From assembly GCA_024734555.1 (NCBI GenBank), contig JANPWX010019802.1, positions 1,625,342-1,689,341 of the forward strand: a stretch of 64,000 nt of DNA, in the 5' to 3' direction. Under the pieces are notes generated by a model. It was given only the letters and a program-made list of their open reading frames with translations. It was not told the DNA's origin and did no database searches. The position numbers and the translations under genes are program-made. Source of the stretch: Trochalopteron elliotii (lineage: Eukaryota > Chordata > Aves > Passeriformes > Leiothrichidae). Positions within the stretch are counted from its first letter, which is position 1. The number at the start of each line of letters is the position of its first letter. Below are positions 62,301 to 64,000 of the stretch, in pieces.

Positions 62301-64000
62301 GTAGGACAACTTTTTAGAGGTCTGTAAGGGAAGAATGCTTGGGAGAAAACTACTTTTAGTAGGGCCAGGACAGGGAGGATACTGGAGGACTCCAGTACCT
62401 CTGGGAAAAGCCTCAGGAGGGGTTGGAAAGGCAGTTGAGCAGGGTATTAGATCAGTGTTGAGCTCTATTTCTAGGGTCTGCTCCCTCCCGCTTGCAAAGG
62501 ACTGGGGTTGATCCATCAGAATTCGTGCCTGGAACAAGAGTTGAAGTCCACACACTTACAAACAGCTGGTTAGCTGCAGCTAACACAGCATGGTGCATAC
62601 AGAAAGGAAATGGAGAGAGAGGGAAGACTTCTGTGTTACTACTCTTCACTCCATGAGCCTAAAATTTAGATCCTCAGGCTTGAATTGTGGTTGCTGAGAG
62701 CTGGTGTAGAGCTCATCCTGGCCACAGCTGTAATGCAATCAGAGAACAGTATCTTTATCTGCACTCAAATCCAAAGCTAATGCAATCACTGGTGTTGTGT
62801 CCTTAATGTGGGTCTGCATTTGACCCTGTACTCTGCTACTGTCCCTTTACTTGTCTCTTGTCAGCGTGCTTGGAGCTATGCAACTGGAAGAATAAATATA
62901 ATCCCTGGTCTTATCTTCACTCAACTGCTTTGAAGTACTGTAAGAACATCTACAGAGGCTTTGCTGCCTTAAACTGCATGTGAGAAGATCTAATTTACCC
63001 AGGAGCTTTTGCATGAAGGCTGCAATAAGACCACAAGGCAGTCACAGCTAGTTATCACCCTTGAGTTCTCATCTTTTGTGAGTCTGAAAAACATTCACTT
63101 TTTCAGCTTAAAATCATCTCTGATTTCCAACCAGAAATAAATTATTTTAGTGCACTGTATATCTTCTGCTGTTACTGAGTTATGGCAGAATACATAAAAC
63201 ATTTTTTTCTTTGTGTTGCAAAATAAATTCTTGCATTACTGCTGTGCTGTTGTTAGGGGGCTTTAGGACAAAAAAGAGCAAAAATAGCTGAACTCTAAGA
63301 AATAAAATCTGACAAAACGTCAGTTCAGCTGGGGATTGATCCTTCTTCCAGTCCTTGCTCAGGAAAATAATTTAGCATGGACAGCAAGTTGAGTATGTGC
63401 TCACATCCCCTTCAGGTCACTGCTAAAGTTACAGTTAAGTATGTGATGAAGTATTGTGTGATATAGGAATTGTTCTCTGAATTTTCACTGAGCTATATTT
63501 CTTGCCTGGAAAATTAAATGTCTGAGCAGGAGCTGAGGAAAAGCATTTCAGAACTAGGTTCTCAGGACACAGGAGAGACAGACCAAGTCTGCAGAGGAAT
63601 ACTTGAGCATGTGGGTCCAATATCCAGGACACTGCAAGCAAGACTTCCCTCAGCTCTCACTGTACTTAGCAAGTCCCAGAGCTGGAGAACTTGGGAGGGG
63701 AAGATGGAATGGTTCCATTGTGTGGGACTTGCTGGCCCATCACCGCCCACCAAACTTTCACAGAATTCATGAAGGCTGGGATGGACAGAGAGTATTGTTA
63801 GATGCTTTTTCCTCTTCAGATCCTCCAGTCTTGCCCACCAAATTCTGCTGCCCAGGCTCCATCACAGACCAGAAAGCCACTGAGCTGCTCTGAGCTCTGG
63901 ACCCTGCATATGTCCCACAGCTAGTTTAACTGCATCTGCTTCCCATCACTGAGAAATCACAAAACTTTCTAAAATACCAAAATTAAACCTCGGTCCTCAT
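59380..64000. other. Intergenic, no gene seen
   Basis: 4.6 kb of ordinary AT-rich sequence. It contains a short direct duplication (60740-60787), an AT-rich cluster of palindromes (61932-62035) and no repeat family that I can name. Open frames near 63518-63893 lack any domain. Confidence 0.65.

Overview
The window is bird nuclear DNA and carries the 3' part of PIK3R1, the phosphoinositide 3-kinase regulatory subunit p85-alpha, on the + strand, followed by about 42 kb in which I find no gene. A vertebrate origin follows from near-complete agreement of the coding exons with mammalian p85-alpha as I know it, split by GT-AG introns. A bird, probably a passerine, is suggested by the CR1 LINE 3' ends and by avian-type endogenous retrovirus LTRs.

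Region 1 (1-17670) is PIK3R1. Thirteen coding exons are visible and all splice phases agree. In human numbering they encode residues 212-724: the end of the Rho-GAP/BH domain, the proline-rich linker, nSH2 (W333, R358), the iSH2 coiled coil that binds p110 (D560, N564), and cSH2 (W624, R649). Exons upstream (SH3 and most of BH) lie outside the window. Two alternative first exons sit in the interval between the BH exons and the first shared exon: the tiny p50-alpha exon at 7422 (MHNLQ plus a split T) and the p55-alpha exon at 9518 (35 codons plus a split A). Both carry an upstream in-frame stop, a GT donor and the right phase to join the exon at 11012. The predicted isoform lengths are therefore 424 and 454 residues. 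A CpG-rich island-like block (5105-5400) lies about 2 kb upstream of the p50-alpha exon.

Region 2 (17671 to about 22075) is the long 3' UTR, with several AATAAA signals, a miR-29 seed match, one Pumilio site and one AU-rich nonamer. The likely distal poly(A) signal is at 22051.

Region 3 (22076-64000) is a gene-poor flank. Four LTR-type elements stand out, all read as minus-strand: 27758-28730, 31239-31778 (with an adjoining tRNA-Met-like primer-binding site), 53340-53748 (a solo LTR with a perfect CATGC target duplication) and 58932-59379. CR1 3' ends occur at 29719, 47135, 51971 and 57414, with another in a PIK3R1 intron at 2656. Several perfect palindromes, a GT-only tract and a few candidate regulatory blocks make up the rest. 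The longer open reading frames there show no recognisable protein and look like chance.
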